Source: Jeongeupia naejangsanensis (GTDB taxonomy: Bacteria > Pseudomonadota > Gammaproteobacteria > Burkholderiales > Chitinibacteraceae). Taken from it: a stretch of 64,000 bases of DNA. How positions within the stretch are numbered: position 1 is the stretch's first letter; each line of letters starts with the position of its first letter. The stretch spans positions 124,001 through 188,000 of the forward strand of contig NZ_JAESND010000005.1 in the NCBI RefSeq assembly GCF_016865585.1. Reading direction: 5' to 3'. Of this stretch, positions 10,081-18,258 are shown piece after piece. Position numbers and translations under genes: made by a program. The notes under the pieces are model-generated. The model worked only from the letters and a program-made list of their open reading frames with translations, searched no databases and was not told the DNA's origin.

Positions 10081-10983
10081 TTACTTCGCCGGTTCGCTGG
10101 TCGGTTTGGCGATGATCTCCTTCAGTTCGGCCGTCATCGGGAATTCCAGGTCGATGCGCTTGGGCGGAATCGGTTCCTGGAACCAGCGCTGGTAGATCTT
10201 GTTGATCTCGCCCGATTTGTACACGCCGGCCAGCGTGCCGTTCACCACATCGCGGAACGGCGCGTCGTCCTTGCGCACCATGCAGCTGTAGATCTCGCGC
10301 GACGCCGGCGTGCCGACGACGATCCAGTCATGCGGCGCCTTGGCCTTGGCGCGTTCGCCGTACAAGAGCGCATCGTCCATGTAGAACGCCATCGCCCGGC
10401 CCGATTGCAGCATCAGGAAGGCCTCGCCGTGGTCCTTGGCGCTGATCACGTTCATGTTCATCTGCTCGTCGGCGTTGAGCTTCTTCAGGTAACGCTCGTT
10501 GGTGGTGCCGGCGGTGGTGACGACGTTCTTGCCCTTCAGGTCCTTGAAGTCGCGGATGCCGCTGTCCTTGTGGGTCAGCAGCTGGCCCTTGACGTAGATG
10601 AAGCCGTAGGAGAAATCGACCTGTTTCTGGCGCTCGGCGGTGACGCCGGTCGAGCCGCATTCGAGGTCGACGGTACCGTTTTGCACCAGCGGAATCCGTG
10701 TCTGCGAGGTGACGAGGTTGTACTTCACCTGCAGGTTGGGCATGCCCAGCGTCTTCTTCAGCTGTTCGACCACCTTGCCGGCCAGCTCGACCGAGTAGCC
10801 CATCGGCCGGCCGCTGCTGTCGCCCAGATAGGAGAACGGGATCGACGCATCGCGATAACCCAGGGTTATCGCTCCCGATTCCTTGATCTTCTTCAGCGTG
10901 CCGCTCAGCTCCTCGGCCGCTGCACAGCCGAGGCTGGCAACGAGGGTCGAGACGGTCAGCGTGGTCAGGACAAGCTTGTTCAT
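10081..10983 (-). CDS. Amino-acid ABC transporter substrate-binding protein (glutamate/aspartate type)
   Basis: A 300-residue periplasmic binding protein with an N-terminal signal peptide (~24 residues). The body matches the GltI/DEBP type: ITLGYRDASIPFSYL, GYSVELAGKVVEQL, DLECGSTGVTAERQKQVDFS and an extended C-terminus with RWFQEPIPPKRIDLEFPM. No permease or ATPase genes are adjacent, so it must work with a transporter encoded elsewhere or be an orphan. It lies downstream of ridA and dadA on the same strand, separated by 103 bases that include a parS-like palindrome, so co-transcription is uncertain. Confidence 0.85.
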   Translation of the reverse strand: MNKLVLTTLTVSTLVASLGCAAAEELSGTLKKIKESGAITLGYRDASIPFSYLGDSSGRPMGYSVELAGKVVEQLKKTLGMPNLQVKYNLVTSQTRIPLVQNGTVDLECGSTGVTAERQKQVDFSYGFIYVKGQLLTHKDSGIRDFKDLKGKNVVTTAGTTNERYLKKLNADEQMNMNVISAKDHGEAFLMLQSGRAMAFYMDDALLYGERAKAKAPHDWIVVGTPASREIYSCMVRKDDAPFRDVVNGTLAGVYKSGEINKIYQRWFQEPIPPKRIDLEFPMTAELKEIIAKPTSEPAK

Positions 10984-11069
10984 GCGTGGACTCCCGGTGG
11001 TGTAGCGGCCAGTGGCCTGATGGTGTTGTGCGGTGAAACGCAGCGCTGCTGCGCCCGGATCGAACGCGG

Positions 11070-11085
11070 CGTTTCACGTGAAACG
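11070..11085. other. parS-like ParB binding site
   Basis: CGTTTCACGTGAAACG is a perfect 16-base palindrome whose central 14 bases, GTTTCACGTGAAAC, equal the core of the widespread bacterial parS consensus (TGTTTCACGTGAAACA). Only the outermost base on each side differs. It sits in the intergenic space two bases beyond the ridA stop codon. As a chromosomal parS it would nucleate ParB loading and suggest proximity to the replication origin. Confidence 0.65.
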
Positions 11086-11086
11086 G

Positions 11087-11440
11087 TTACTGCGGTTTGA
11101 CGGCGGTGACGGTGACCTCGACCAGCACCGCCGGCCTTGCGAGTTCGGCCTGCACCGTGGTGCGGCACGGCACCTTGCCCGGGCTGAGCCAGGCGCTCCA
11201 GACGCGGTTCATTGCGGCGAAATCGCCGGCGATGTCCTTCAGGTAGATCGTCGCGGTGGCGATGTCGTCCTTGTGCGCGCCGGCCTCGGCCAGCAGGGCA
11301 TCGATCTTGCTCAGCACTTCCTTGGTCTGGTCGACGATGTTGCCGCCGCTGCCGGGCACCTGACCAGACAGGAAGACGAGACGGTCGACGACGATGGCGC
11401 CGGAAAGGCGATCATTGCTGGCAATGCGTACGAGGGACAT
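11087..11440 (-). CDS. ridA: RidA family reactive imine/enamine deaminase
   Basis: A 117-residue RidA/YjgF protein. It keeps the active-site Arg in PCRTTVQA and the Glu in VEVTVTA, and the central FLSGQVPG segment. RidA enzymes hydrolyse 2-imino acids and enamines released by PLP and flavin enzymes. Its position 16 bases after dadA fits well, because D-amino acid dehydrogenase yields exactly such imino acids. AAGGAAA precedes the start. Confidence 0.85.
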   Translation of the reverse strand: MSLVRIASNDRLSGAIVVDRLVFLSGQVPGSGGNIVDQTKEVLSKIDALLAEAGAHKDDIATATIYLKDIAGDFAAMNRVWSAWLSPGKVPCRTTVQAELARPAVLVEVTVTAVKPQ

Positions 11441-11456
11441 GCGGGGTTTCCTTGGT

Positions 11457-12695
11457 TCAGGCTGCGGTCAGACCGAAACCGGTCAGGTCGATGGCCGGCG
11501 CGCGCCGGTCTATGAGTTCGCTGAGGATCTGGCCGCTGCCGCAGGCCAGCGTGAAGCCGAGAGCACCGTGACCGATGTTGAGCCAGACGTTGCGGTACGG
11601 CGTGGCGCCGATCAGCGGTACGCCGGTCGGCGTGGCCGGGCGCATGCCGGCCCATTCGATCGCCGCGTCGTGGTCGCCGGCGTCGGGAAAGCTCTCGCGG
11701 GCTTGCGCCCGCAGCACGGCCAGCCGCTTCGGGTCCGGCGCGGCGTCGAAGCCGACGATGTCGACCATCGCGGCAATGCGCAACTGGCAGCCGATGCGGG
11801 CGTAGACGATCTTGCGGTCGTAATCGGTGATGCTGGTTTCGGGCGGTGTGTGGCCGGGGCCGACCGGCAGGGTCAGGCTGTAGCCCTTGAGCGGGTACAG
11901 CGGCAGCCGGATGCCGGGCAGGCCCAGTTCGCCGCTGCGGTGGCCGGCGGCGATGACGACGTGGTCGAACGGCAGGAAATCGCCGTCGACGATGACACCG
12001 TGTGCGGTGTCACCCTTGTGGACAATGCTGGCGACGCGCCGGTCGGTGAGCAGCGTGCAGCGGTTCGACGCCCGCAGTTTCTCGGCCAGCCGCTGGCAGA
12101 AGGCGTGGCAGTCGGCGACTTCCTCGTCCGGCGTATGGATCCCGCCGACGAAGGCGCCGCCGGGCAAGGCCGGTTCGGTCCGCAGACAGTCGTCGGCGCT
12201 CAGTACGTGCTGTGCCGAGGCGTCGGCCAGATGGCGGGCTGCATGCTCGAAACCGGCGCGATCGCGGAAGGTCACCAGTTTGCCGTTGCGGCGCCAGCCG
12301 AAATCGCCGAGCTCGTCGTCGGCCATCCACTGCGCCAGCGTGGCCTGGCTCTGCAACGCCAGCCGCAGCAGGTGTGCGCCGTTGCGGCGGTTGACCGAGC
12401 CGCGGCAGGCCAGCAGGAACGACGCCAGCCAGCGCCACTGCGCCGGATCGAGCCTTGGCTGCAGCCGCAACGGTGCATCGTCGCGCCCCAGCCAGCCCAG
12501 CGCCTTCAGCGGCACGCCGGCGTCGGCCAGCGGCGCGACGTAGCGGTAGGACAACTGGCCGCCGTTGGCAAAGCTGGTCTCGGTACCGACGTGCTCGCGC
12601 GCTTCGAGCACCGTCACGCTGTGACCGTCGCGGACCAGTGCCCATGCCGTTGCCAGCCCGATGACGCCGCCGCCGATGATGCCGATGTGTGCCAT
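11457..12695 (-). CDS. dadA: D-amino acid dehydrogenase
   Basis: A 412-residue FAD enzyme of the DadA/DAO family, oxidising D-amino acids to imino acids. It has the N-terminal dinucleotide motif GIIGGGVIGLATAW, an ETSFANGGQLS segment typical of DadA, and a C-terminal RPATPTGVPLIGATPYRNVWLNIGHGALGFTLACGSG FAD-binding region. Family members act at the inner face of the membrane and feed quinone. It heads a unit with ridA, opposite a LysR regulator that probably controls it. Confidence 0.88.
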   Translation of the reverse strand: MAHIGIIGGGVIGLATAWALVRDGHSVTVLEAREHVGTETSFANGGQLSYRYVAPLADAGVPLKALGWLGRDDAPLRLQPRLDPAQWRWLASFLLACRGSVNRRNGAHLLRLALQSQATLAQWMADDELGDFGWRRNGKLVTFRDRAGFEHAARHLADASAQHVLSADDCLRTEPALPGGAFVGGIHTPDEEVADCHAFCQRLAEKLRASNRCTLLTDRRVASIVHKGDTAHGVIVDGDFLPFDHVVIAAGHRSGELGLPGIRLPLYPLKGYSLTLPVGPGHTPPETSITDYDRKIVYARIGCQLRIAAMVDIVGFDAAPDPKRLAVLRAQARESFPDAGDHDAAIEWAGMRPATPTGVPLIGATPYRNVWLNIGHGALGFTLACGSGQILSELIDRRAPAIDLTGFGLTAA

Positions 12696-12778
12696 GCCTT
12701 GCGAATGCCCGTTGAATGTCCGTTGATGACATTCACGTTAATCCGCAGTGACAGCACCGCGATAATGAATAAACATGG

Positions 12779-12796
12779 CCTTTGTATAAGCAAAGG
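12779..12796. promoter_or_regulatory. Inverted repeat in the dadA/lysR divergent region
   Basis: CCTTTG-TATAAG-CAAAGG is a perfect inverted repeat and satisfies the T-N11-A pattern of LysR operators. It overlaps the lysR ribosome binding site and lies between the divergent genes, where an autoregulatory and activating site is expected. Confidence 0.5.
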
Positions 12797-12805
12797 TTAT
12801 GGGCG

Positions 12806-13729
12806 ATGCGGCTAAGGCATATCGAAGTGTTTCAGGCGATCCGCCAGAGCGGATCGGTCAGCGGCGCGGCGCAGCTGCTGCACGTGTCGCAGCCGGCGGT
12901 GACCAAGGTACTGCAGCATGCCGAGCTGCAGCTGGGGTTTCCGCTGTTCCTGCGCGTGCGCGGCAAACTGCAGCCGACGCCGGAAGCGCTGGAGCTGGAG
13001 CGCGAAATCGCCAAGGTCAGCGAGAGCCTGAAGTCGGTGCGGCGGCTGGCGCAAAACCTGCGCAACAACCCGGGCCGGACGCTGCGGGTCGGCGCGACGC
13101 CGGCACTGGCGCTGGCACTTCTTCCACAGCTTATGCCCAGCTGGCTCACACGTTTTCCCCAGAGCGGCTGCGAGTTATCCACACATCACACCCGCGAGCT
13201 GGTGCAGGGGCTGATGATGCGCGAGCTCGACGTCGGCCTGACGCTGAAGCAGCCGGACCACCCCGGGTTGGCGGTGCGGACGATGACGACCGGTGCGCTG
13301 GTCGCACTGGCGCCAAGCGGCTTCTGGGCTGGATCGCAGGCCGGTGTGCCGCTGCCGATCGACGCGCTGGCGGATACGCCGCTGATCGGTCTGTCGACCG
13401 ACGACCCGCTGTCGGCGCTACTCGAGCATCACCTTGCCGTGGTCGAGCCGCCGCCGCGCATCCGCCTTGCGGTGCAGACTTATCCACTGGCGCGTGCACT
13501 GGTCGAGGCCGGAGCCGGTGTCGCCATCGTCGACCCGTTCACCGCGCTCGGCGCCGACCCGGCCGCAACGATGATCCGCCCGCTGGCACCGGTGCTGCCG
13601 ATGACGCTGTACGCGCTGACCCGGATTGACGAAACGCCGTCGCACCCGATGACCGCGCTGCTGGAGCTGGTCGCGGTGCAGGCGGGCGAACTGGTGAAGC
13701 AGGCTGGCGGGTCCGGGCGGGCGGCCTAG
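12806..13729 (+). CDS. LysR-family transcriptional regulator, divergent to dadA
   Basis: A 307-residue LysR regulator. The winged helix-turn-helix covers residues ~4-60 (RHIEVFQAIRQSGSVSGAAQLLHVSQPAVTKVLQ), followed by the linker helix and a periplasmic-binding-protein-like effector domain. The MRLRHIEVFQAI start resembles the OccR/NocR branch, which senses amino acids. Divergent placement from dadA suggests it responds to a D- or L-amino acid. ATG 12806 was preferred over a TTG at 12782 because AAAGG lies upstream. Its stop overlaps the convergent yjjB-like gene by four bases. Two DnaA-box-like sequences lie inside it. Confidence 0.85.
   Translation: MRLRHIEVFQAIRQSGSVSGAAQLLHVSQPAVTKVLQHAELQLGFPLFLRVRGKLQPTPEALELEREIAKVSESLKSVRRLAQNLRNNPGRTLRVGATPALALALLPQLMPSWLTRFPQSGCELSTHHTRELVQGLMMRELDVGLTLKQPDHPGLAVRTMTTGALVALAPSGFWAGSQAGVPLPIDALADTPLIGLSTDDPLSALLEHHLAVVEPPPRIRLAVQTYPLARALVEAGAGVAIVDPFTALGADPAATMIRPLAPVLPMTLYALTRIDETPSHPMTALLELVAVQAGELVKQAGGSGRAA
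13175..13183 (+). other. Perfect DnaA-box sequence inside lysR gene
   Basis: TTATCCACA matches the DnaA consensus exactly. It is read as Leu-Ser-Thr with the codons TTA TCC ACA, which are rare for this GC-rich gene. A second near-match, TTATCCACT, lies at 13480-13488. Confidence 0.4.
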
Positions 13730-14175
13730 CGTTTGCGCATCAGCAGCGACGGCATCGCGATGCCGATGGTCAGCGCCAGCAGGATCATCGCTGCGCGGAC
13801 GATGCCGCTGCCGGCTTCGACCAGATAGGGCTCGGCCGACTGGCCGGCGGCCAGCCCCGAGAGTTTCATCAGCGCGTGCACGGCTTCGTACATCGATACG
13901 CCGGGCACCATCGGGATCGCCGCCGAGATCGCGAACACCGGTGCCGCGAGCCGGGCGCGACGGGCCCACAGCTCGGCCAGCCCGCCGATCGCCAGCGCGG
14001 CCAGCAGCGTGCCGAGGGTGATGTCGATGCCGGTGTGCATCAGCACGTCGCGCAGCAGCCGGCCGATCACCGCGAGTATGGCGGCGGCCCACAGCGCGCG
14101 CGGCGGCGCGTTGAACAGCAGCGCGAAACCCAGCGCAGCCGGTGCGGCCCACAGCGAAATCAGCCAGGCGCTCAT
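13726..14175 (-). CDS. Threonine/serine exporter family, C-terminal half (YjjB-like)
   Basis: A 149-residue integral membrane protein with about four to five hydrophobic helices. It matches the small YjjB-type half of ThrE exporters (SAAIPMVPGVSMYEAVHAL). It is encoded 4 bases overlapping the larger half (ATGA), so the two parts are made together. In other bacteria the pair YjjP/YjjB exports dicarboxylates such as succinate, and the fused ThrE exports threonine and serine. The substrate here is undetermined. Confidence 0.8.
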   Translation of the reverse strand: MSAWLISLWAAPAALGFALLFNAPPRALWAAAILAVIGRLLRDVLMHTGIDITLGTLLAALAIGGLAELWARRARLAAPVFAISAAIPMVPGVSMYEAVHALMKLSGLAAGQSAEPYLVEAGSGIVRAAMILLALTIGIAMPSLLMRKR

Positions 14176-14942
14176 ACGACCATCCTCAAGGCGACGCTCA
14201 TGCCCAGCGCCAGGCCGACGACGAAGACCGCGCCCATGGTCAGCCGTACCAGCGCGTTCAGGTAACTGCCGCTGAGCAGGTCGGCCGCGCCATTGATCAA
14301 CGGTACGCCGGGAATCAGGAACAGTACCGACGCGGCCAGTGCCGCCTGCGGCGTGCCGGTGAACGGCAGCAGCAGGCCGACGACCAGTGTCGCGACGAAG
14401 GCGGCGGCTGGCGCGAACACGAAGGGCTTGAAGTGGCGCATCGCCAGCAGTTGGCGTACGCGCATGCCCAGCGCCGAACCGATGCTGGTGATCGTCACCG
14501 CCATCAGGTCGCCGTGGAACAGCGCCGCAAACGCGCCGCAGGCAAAGCCGACGAAGACCGCGACCAGCCACGCCGGATAGTAGTGCGGGTAACTTTCCAG
14601 ATCGTCGAGCAGGGTGGCAAAGCCGTTGGCGCCGACCCGGCGGGCCTCGAGTGCGTTGACCGCGCGTTCGACGCCGCTGAGTACGCGGAAATTGACGCCC
14701 ATGTGCGGCGCGCGCCGCAGGGCGGTCTCCTGCCGGCCGTCGATGCTGACGGTGACGCCGAGACTCAGCGATGACACGATCGCGTCGACGCGGCTGGCAC
14801 CGAGCGCACGCGCGGCGCGGTCGAGCGTGGCCGTGGTGCGCGCGGTATCGCCGCCGCTCTGGTGCACGAGGACGGCGGCGTCGAGTGCCAGCTTGGCGAT
14901 CCGGGCCGGATCAGCTGGGGGAGGAGACGGTGGCTGCGGCAT
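14172..14942 (-). CDS. Threonine/serine exporter family, N-terminal half (YjjP-like)
   Basis: A ~256-residue protein with a soluble N-terminal part (KLALDAAVLVHQSGGDTARTTATLDRAARALG) typical of the ThrE N-terminal region, then about five membrane helices ending in GAVFVVGLALGMSVALRMVV. It pairs with the YjjB-like half downstream. The start at 14942 lies inside the end of msrQ (31-base overlap); a longer frame to 14990 is possible, and neither start has a strong ribosome binding site. Confidence 0.78.
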   Translation of the reverse strand: MPQPPSPPPADPARIAKLALDAAVLVHQSGGDTARTTATLDRAARALGASRVDAIVSSLSLGVTVSIDGRQETALRRAPHMGVNFRVLSGVERAVNALEARRVGANGFATLLDDLESYPHYYPAWLVAVFVGFACGAFAALFHGDLMAVTITSIGSALGMRVRQLLAMRHFKPFVFAPAAAFVATLVVGLLLPFTGTPQAALAASVLFLIPGVPLINGAADLLSGSYLNALVRLTMGAVFVVGLALGMSVALRMVV

Positions 14943-15531
14943 GCTTCGATTGTCGCGCCGAAGCGGCACGGCGTTTTTGCCAACGATCAAGTCGCCACAG
15001 CAAAAGCAGGGCGAGCACCGCGCCGTAGATCGCCGGTTCGGTGATGTCGCGCTTCACCAGCCACCAGTAGTGGACGACGACGAGGATGGCGATCGGGTAG
15101 ACGAGCTTGTGCAGCCGGCCCCAGTTGCGCTTGAGCTTGCGCACCATCCGGTCGTTCGACGTGACCGCGAGCGGAATCAGCAGCACGAAGGCCGAAAAGC
15201 CGACGGTGATGAAGGGGCGCTTGTAGACGTCATGCCACATCGCGCCGAAGTCGAAGAAGTGGTCGAGCGCGAACCAGGTGGTGAAATGCAGGCAGGCGTA
15301 GAAGAACGCGAACAGCCCGAGCATGCGGCGGAACTTCAGCAGCTCGTTGCGGCCGGTGAACTGGCGCAGCGGCGACACGGCCAGCGTCACCAGCAGCCCG
15401 ACCAGCGCCCAGGTGCCGGTGGAATGGGTGATGAACTCGACCGGATTCACCGCGGTCGGCGCCAGCCACACCAGTCTGGCCAGCGGCAGCAGGCAGATCA
15501 GGAAGACGGCGATTTTCAGGTTTTGGATCAT
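14911..15531 (-). CDS. msrQ: MsrQ, heme-binding membrane subunit of periplasmic methionine sulfoxide reductase
   Basis: A ~206-residue inner-membrane protein with about six helices of the ferric-reductase-like type. Conserved His residues ([38 protein letters not shown]) are candidate heme ligands. MsrQ passes electrons from the quinone pool to the periplasmic molybdo-enzyme MsrP. The two genes are normally adjacent; here msrP lies about 34 kb away at 49313. The ATG at 15531 was chosen because a further 17 residues upstream look non-coding. Confidence 0.82.
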   Translation of the reverse strand: MIQNLKIAVFLICLLPLARLVWLAPTAVNPVEFITHSTGTWALVGLLVTLAVSPLRQFTGRNELLKFRRMLGLFAFFYACLHFTTWFALDHFFDFGAMWHDVYKRPFITVGFSAFVLLIPLAVTSNDRMVRKLKRNWGRLHKLVYPIAILVVVHYWWLVKRDITEPAIYGAVLALLLLWRLDRWQKRRAASARQSKHAAATVSSPS

Positions 15532-15571
15532 GATGCTTGGGCCCTTTGGGGTTGGTACGGTTCCATGTACC

Positions 15572-15581
15572 TGTGTACACA
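15572..15581. promoter_or_regulatory. Palindrome TGTGTACACA between msrQ and proB
   Basis: A perfect 10-base palindrome in the divergent intergenic region, about 40 bases upstream of msrQ. It is a candidate operator, but no known regulator site is matched with confidence. Confidence 0.25.
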
Positions 15582-15696
15582 TCGGATACGGCTGGCGGGC
15601 CGGATCGGTTGCAGCGGTTCAACGCCAGCGTGGCGATTTCTTGCGTATCGTGCTTGCAAGCCTTGGTCGGTGCAGCCGTGCCGATCTGACACCCCT

Positions 15697-15702
15697 TATA
15701 AT
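15697..15702 (+). promoter_or_regulatory. -10 box of proB
   Basis: TATAAT lies 28 bases before the proB start codon. No good -35 is seen at the normal distance, so only the -10 element is claimed. Confidence 0.45.
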
Positions 15703-15730
15703 CGGTTTTTTTCCCGCGCCTGCCATCGCC

Positions 15731-16846
15731 ATGACCATCGTCCAGTCCGCTCACCGCCTCGTCATCAAGGTCGGCTCCAGCCTCGTCACCAACGAAGGCC
15801 GCGGGCTCGACCATCACGCGCTGGCGCGCTGGGCCGAGGAAATCGCCGAACTCGCCCGGCAGGGCAAGGAAGTTGTGCTGGTGTCGAGCGGCGCCGTCGC
15901 CGAAGGCGTCGCGCGGCTGGGCTGGAGCGAGAAGCCCAGCGCCGTGCACGAAAAACAGGCTGCCGCCGCCGTCGGCCAGATGGGGCTGTGCCAGGCGTAC
16001 GAGTCCGCCTTCCGCCAGCACGGGCTCAAGACCGCGCAGGTGCTGCTGACCCATGACGACATGGCCGACCGCACCCGCTACCTGAATGCGCGATCGACCT
16101 TGCTGACGCTGCTGTCCTTCGGCGTGATCCCGATCATCAACGAAAACGATACCGTCGTGACCGCCGAGATCAAGTTCGGCGACAACGATACGCTCGGTGC
16201 GCTGGTCACCAACCTGATCGAAGGCGATGCTCTGATCATCCTCACCGACCAGAAAGGCCTGTACACCGCCGACCCGCGCAGCAATCCGGACGCGCAGTTC
16301 GTCAATCAGGCGATCGCCGGCATGCCCGAACTCGAAGCCATGGCTGGCGGTGCGGGCTCGTCGGTCGGCACCGGCGGCATGTACACCAAGATCGTCGCCG
16401 CCAAGCGCGCCGCACGTTCGGGCGCCGCCACGGTCATCGCGAGCGGCCGCGAACCGCAGGTGCTGACCCGGCTGGCCGCCGGCGAGCCGATCGGCACGCT
16501 GCTGATCTCGCACACCACGCCGCTGGCGGCGAAAAAGCAGTGGATCGTCGACCACCTGCAGATCCACGGCCGCGTCCACGTCGACGAAGGCGCCCGGCGC
16601 GCCATGCTCGACAAGGGCTCCAGCCTGCTGCCGATCGGCGTCACCGAGATCGTCGGCGATTTTCCGCGCGGCGAAATCGTCCGCATCGTCGGTCCGGATG
16701 GCCTCGAATTCGCCCGCGGCATCGCCAACTACCCGAGCAAGGACGCCAAACGCATCCTGCGCCAGCCCACCGGCCAGATCGAAGCCACGCTGGGTTACAT
16801 CGACGAACCCGAACTGGTGCACCGCGACAATCTGGTGCTGCTGTAG
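15731..16846 (+). CDS. proB: Glutamate 5-kinase
   Basis: A 371-residue enzyme that phosphorylates glutamate in the first step of proline synthesis. The amino-acid kinase domain (residues ~1-255) shows [51 protein letters not shown] and [11 protein letters not shown]-terminal PUA domain (~275-360) completes the usual bacterial architecture. Length is normal. proA is not next to it. It starts 28 bases after a TATAAT box. Confidence 0.95.
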   Translation: MTIVQSAHRLVIKVGSSLVTNEGRGLDHHALARWAEEIAELARQGKEVVLVSSGAVAEGVARLGWSEKPSAVHEKQAAAAVGQMGLCQAYESAFRQHGLKTAQVLLTHDDMADRTRYLNARSTLLTLLSFGVIPIINENDTVVTAEIKFGDNDTLGALVTNLIEGDALIILTDQKGLYTADPRSNPDAQFVNQAIAGMPELEAMAGGAGSSVGTGGMYTKIVAAKRAARSGAATVIASGREPQVLTRLAAGEPIGTLLISHTTPLAAKKQWIVDHLQIHGRVHVDEGARRAMLDKGSSLLPIGVTEIVGDFPRGEIVRIVGPDGLEFARGIANYPSKDAKRILRQPTGQIEATLGYIDEPELVHRDNLVLL

Positions 16847-17156
16847 ATCGAAGTGGGCGGGTCTTCAGGAGGCAGCGATTTGCCAGGGTCGGCGGAAGTG
16901 CGGCCTGAGGCGGCGCTGGCCGGCTTGAGTGCTCCATCATTGGTGCTTGCAGTTACACCGCTCTGGCAGCCCGATTTGGGGTTGGAGATTGCCGCCACGT
17001 CGAGCCCGGCACGATAAAATGGCGCAAATATCATTTTCCTGGCAATTTTTCTTTCCTTGCTTCGGAAAGCTTTGCCAACTCTCTGACACGTCATTCAACC
17101 CGTATGGATCATACTCCACAGGTTGATTAAAAATCGGGCACCCGGCGGCATTGACC
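16847..17156. other. Intergenic region after proB, no gene seen
   Basis: About 310 bases without a supported gene. The right half (from ~17000) becomes AT-rich and probably holds the promoter of the HIT-protein gene, with GATAAAAT near 17012. No terminator with a T-run was recognised after proB. Confidence 0.4.
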
Positions 17157-17516
17157 ATGAGCGACGATTTCTATTGTGATTGCGTACTGAGTGGAAAAAC
17201 CGCTGTTTCGGTCGTGGCGGAAAGTGCGCGCGTGCTTGCTTTTGAACACACCGCGCCGACGTGGGAGATCCACATTGTCGTCATTCCCAAGGCACATGTC
17301 CGGCGCCTTGTTGATGTTGAAGATCCGGGGTTGATTGTCGAACTGTTCGGGGTAATGACGACAATCGTGAAGGAGCGCGGCTTTGCCGAGTCGAACTACA
17401 AAATCATCACCAACGGCGGATCGTATCAGAGTACGCAGCACCTTCACTTTCATCTTGTTTCTGGCTCCCCGCTGAATCCTTCGAATCCCGCGCAAAGTGG
17501 AGAGATGCTCGTTTGA
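17157..17516 (+). CDS. HIT-domain protein
   Basis: A 119-residue histidine-triad protein. The triad is STQHLHFHLVSG (H-L-H-F-H-L), and the N-terminal CDCVLSG resembles the Cys pair found in HINT-type nucleotide hydrolases. Such proteins hydrolyse phosphoramidates or related adenylylated nucleotides. The ATG at 17157 is used; a TTG two codons earlier is also in frame. Codon use is less GC-biased than in neighbouring core genes. Confidence 0.8.
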   Translation: MSDDFYCDCVLSGKTAVSVVAESARVLAFEHTAPTWEIHIVVIPKAHVRRLVDVEDPGLIVELFGVMTTIVKERGFAESNYKIITNGGSYQSTQHLHFHLVSGSPLNPSNPAQSGEMLV

Positions 17517-17589
17517 CTGACGGGTGCCGGGCAGAACCTAAACGCTCGCGCCAAAGGCAGGACATCACAGTTCGAAACGGGAGACCCCA

Positions 17590-17715
17590 ATGAGTCTTTG
17601 GAAACCGGTGCTTTTCATCCTGAACAACATCCGCAAGGCGCGCAGTCGCCTGTCGCCAATGGCAATTCCGGAGCCGCAGTGCAGCCGGTTCGACAGGTGC
17701 ATCCATGCGCATTGA
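17590..17715 (+). CDS. Possible 41-residue ORF upstream of and overlapping a GNAT gene
   Basis: A short frame starting at ATG 17590 after GGGAG, with a hydrophobic N-terminus (LWKPVLFILNNI) and a basic middle. It ends 11 bases inside the GNAT gene. It could be a leader peptide that couples translation to the acetyltransferase, or chance. No family is recognised. Confidence 0.25.
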   Translation: MSLWKPVLFILNNIRKARSRLSPMAIPEPQCSRFDRCIHAH

Positions 17716-18202
17716 AATCGTCTCGGAAGCGCAGCACGAATCGCTGATGGACCTGCTGTGCGAGTTGCACACCTACTACAACAAGGGCTCGGTCGTCGCT
17801 CGTGAGGTTGTACGGGAACATCTCCTTGAACATCTCTTGTCCCCCGGTTCGCCGCTTCGTCTGGTCGTAGCCATCAGTGACGACGGTGTCGTGGAAGGTT
17901 TTGCAGCTATTGCACCGACTTATTCGCTGGTTGAACCCATGCCGGACCGCCGTCGGCAGATTCAGTTGAAAGAACTCTTTGTACGGTCGGCGTGGCGAGG
18001 TTGCGGTGTCGGGCGGGCGCTGATGGCGTGGGTTGCGCAGCACGCCGTAGATACCGGTTGCCATCGGGTCGACTGGTCGGTCAAGGCATCCAACGCCCGG
18101 GGGATTGCGTTCTACGAGGGCCTAGGTGCCAAGCAAGTCGTAGACAGACTCAGCTACAGGCTTTCCGGGCCAAGCCCCAGTGAACGCTCATGCGGTGATT
18201 AG
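17705..18202 (+). CDS. GNAT-family N-acetyltransferase
   Basis: A 165-residue acetyltransferase. The acetyl-CoA loop is visible as KELFVRSAWRGCGVGRALMAWVAQHA (R-x-x-G-x-G/A), and SNARGIAFYEGLGAK is the usual C-terminal motif B. The substrate cannot be assigned. It sits in a run of small stand-alone genes. Confidence 0.8.
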   Translation: MRIEIVSEAQHESLMDLLCELHTYYNKGSVVAREVVREHLLEHLLSPGSPLRLVVAISDDGVVEGFAAIAPTYSLVEPMPDRRRQIQLKELFVRSAWRGCGVGRALMAWVAQHAVDTGCHRVDWSVKASNARGIAFYEGLGAKQVVDRLSYRLSGPSPSERSCGD

Positions 18203-18229
18203 TACGTTGTTCAGCTGGGGTAGGATGCC

Positions 18230-18256
18230 CACCTGTTACTTCAGAAGTAAGAGGTG
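18230..18256 (+). promoter_or_regulatory. Hairpin that buries the ribosome binding site of the next gene
   Basis: CACCTGTTACT and AGTAAGAGGTG pair over 11 bases with one mismatch around a TCAGA loop. The right arm contains AGAGGTG, the Shine-Dalgarno for the ATG at 18259, two bases after the stem. Folding would block initiation. The repeat could instead be a DNA operator. Confidence 0.5.
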
Positions 18257-18258
18257 CT

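Noticed and set aside
17407-17772. Minus-strand 121-codon frame overlapping the HIT and GNAT genes
   Set aside because: Both plus-strand genes have clear family motifs; the antisense frame has none.
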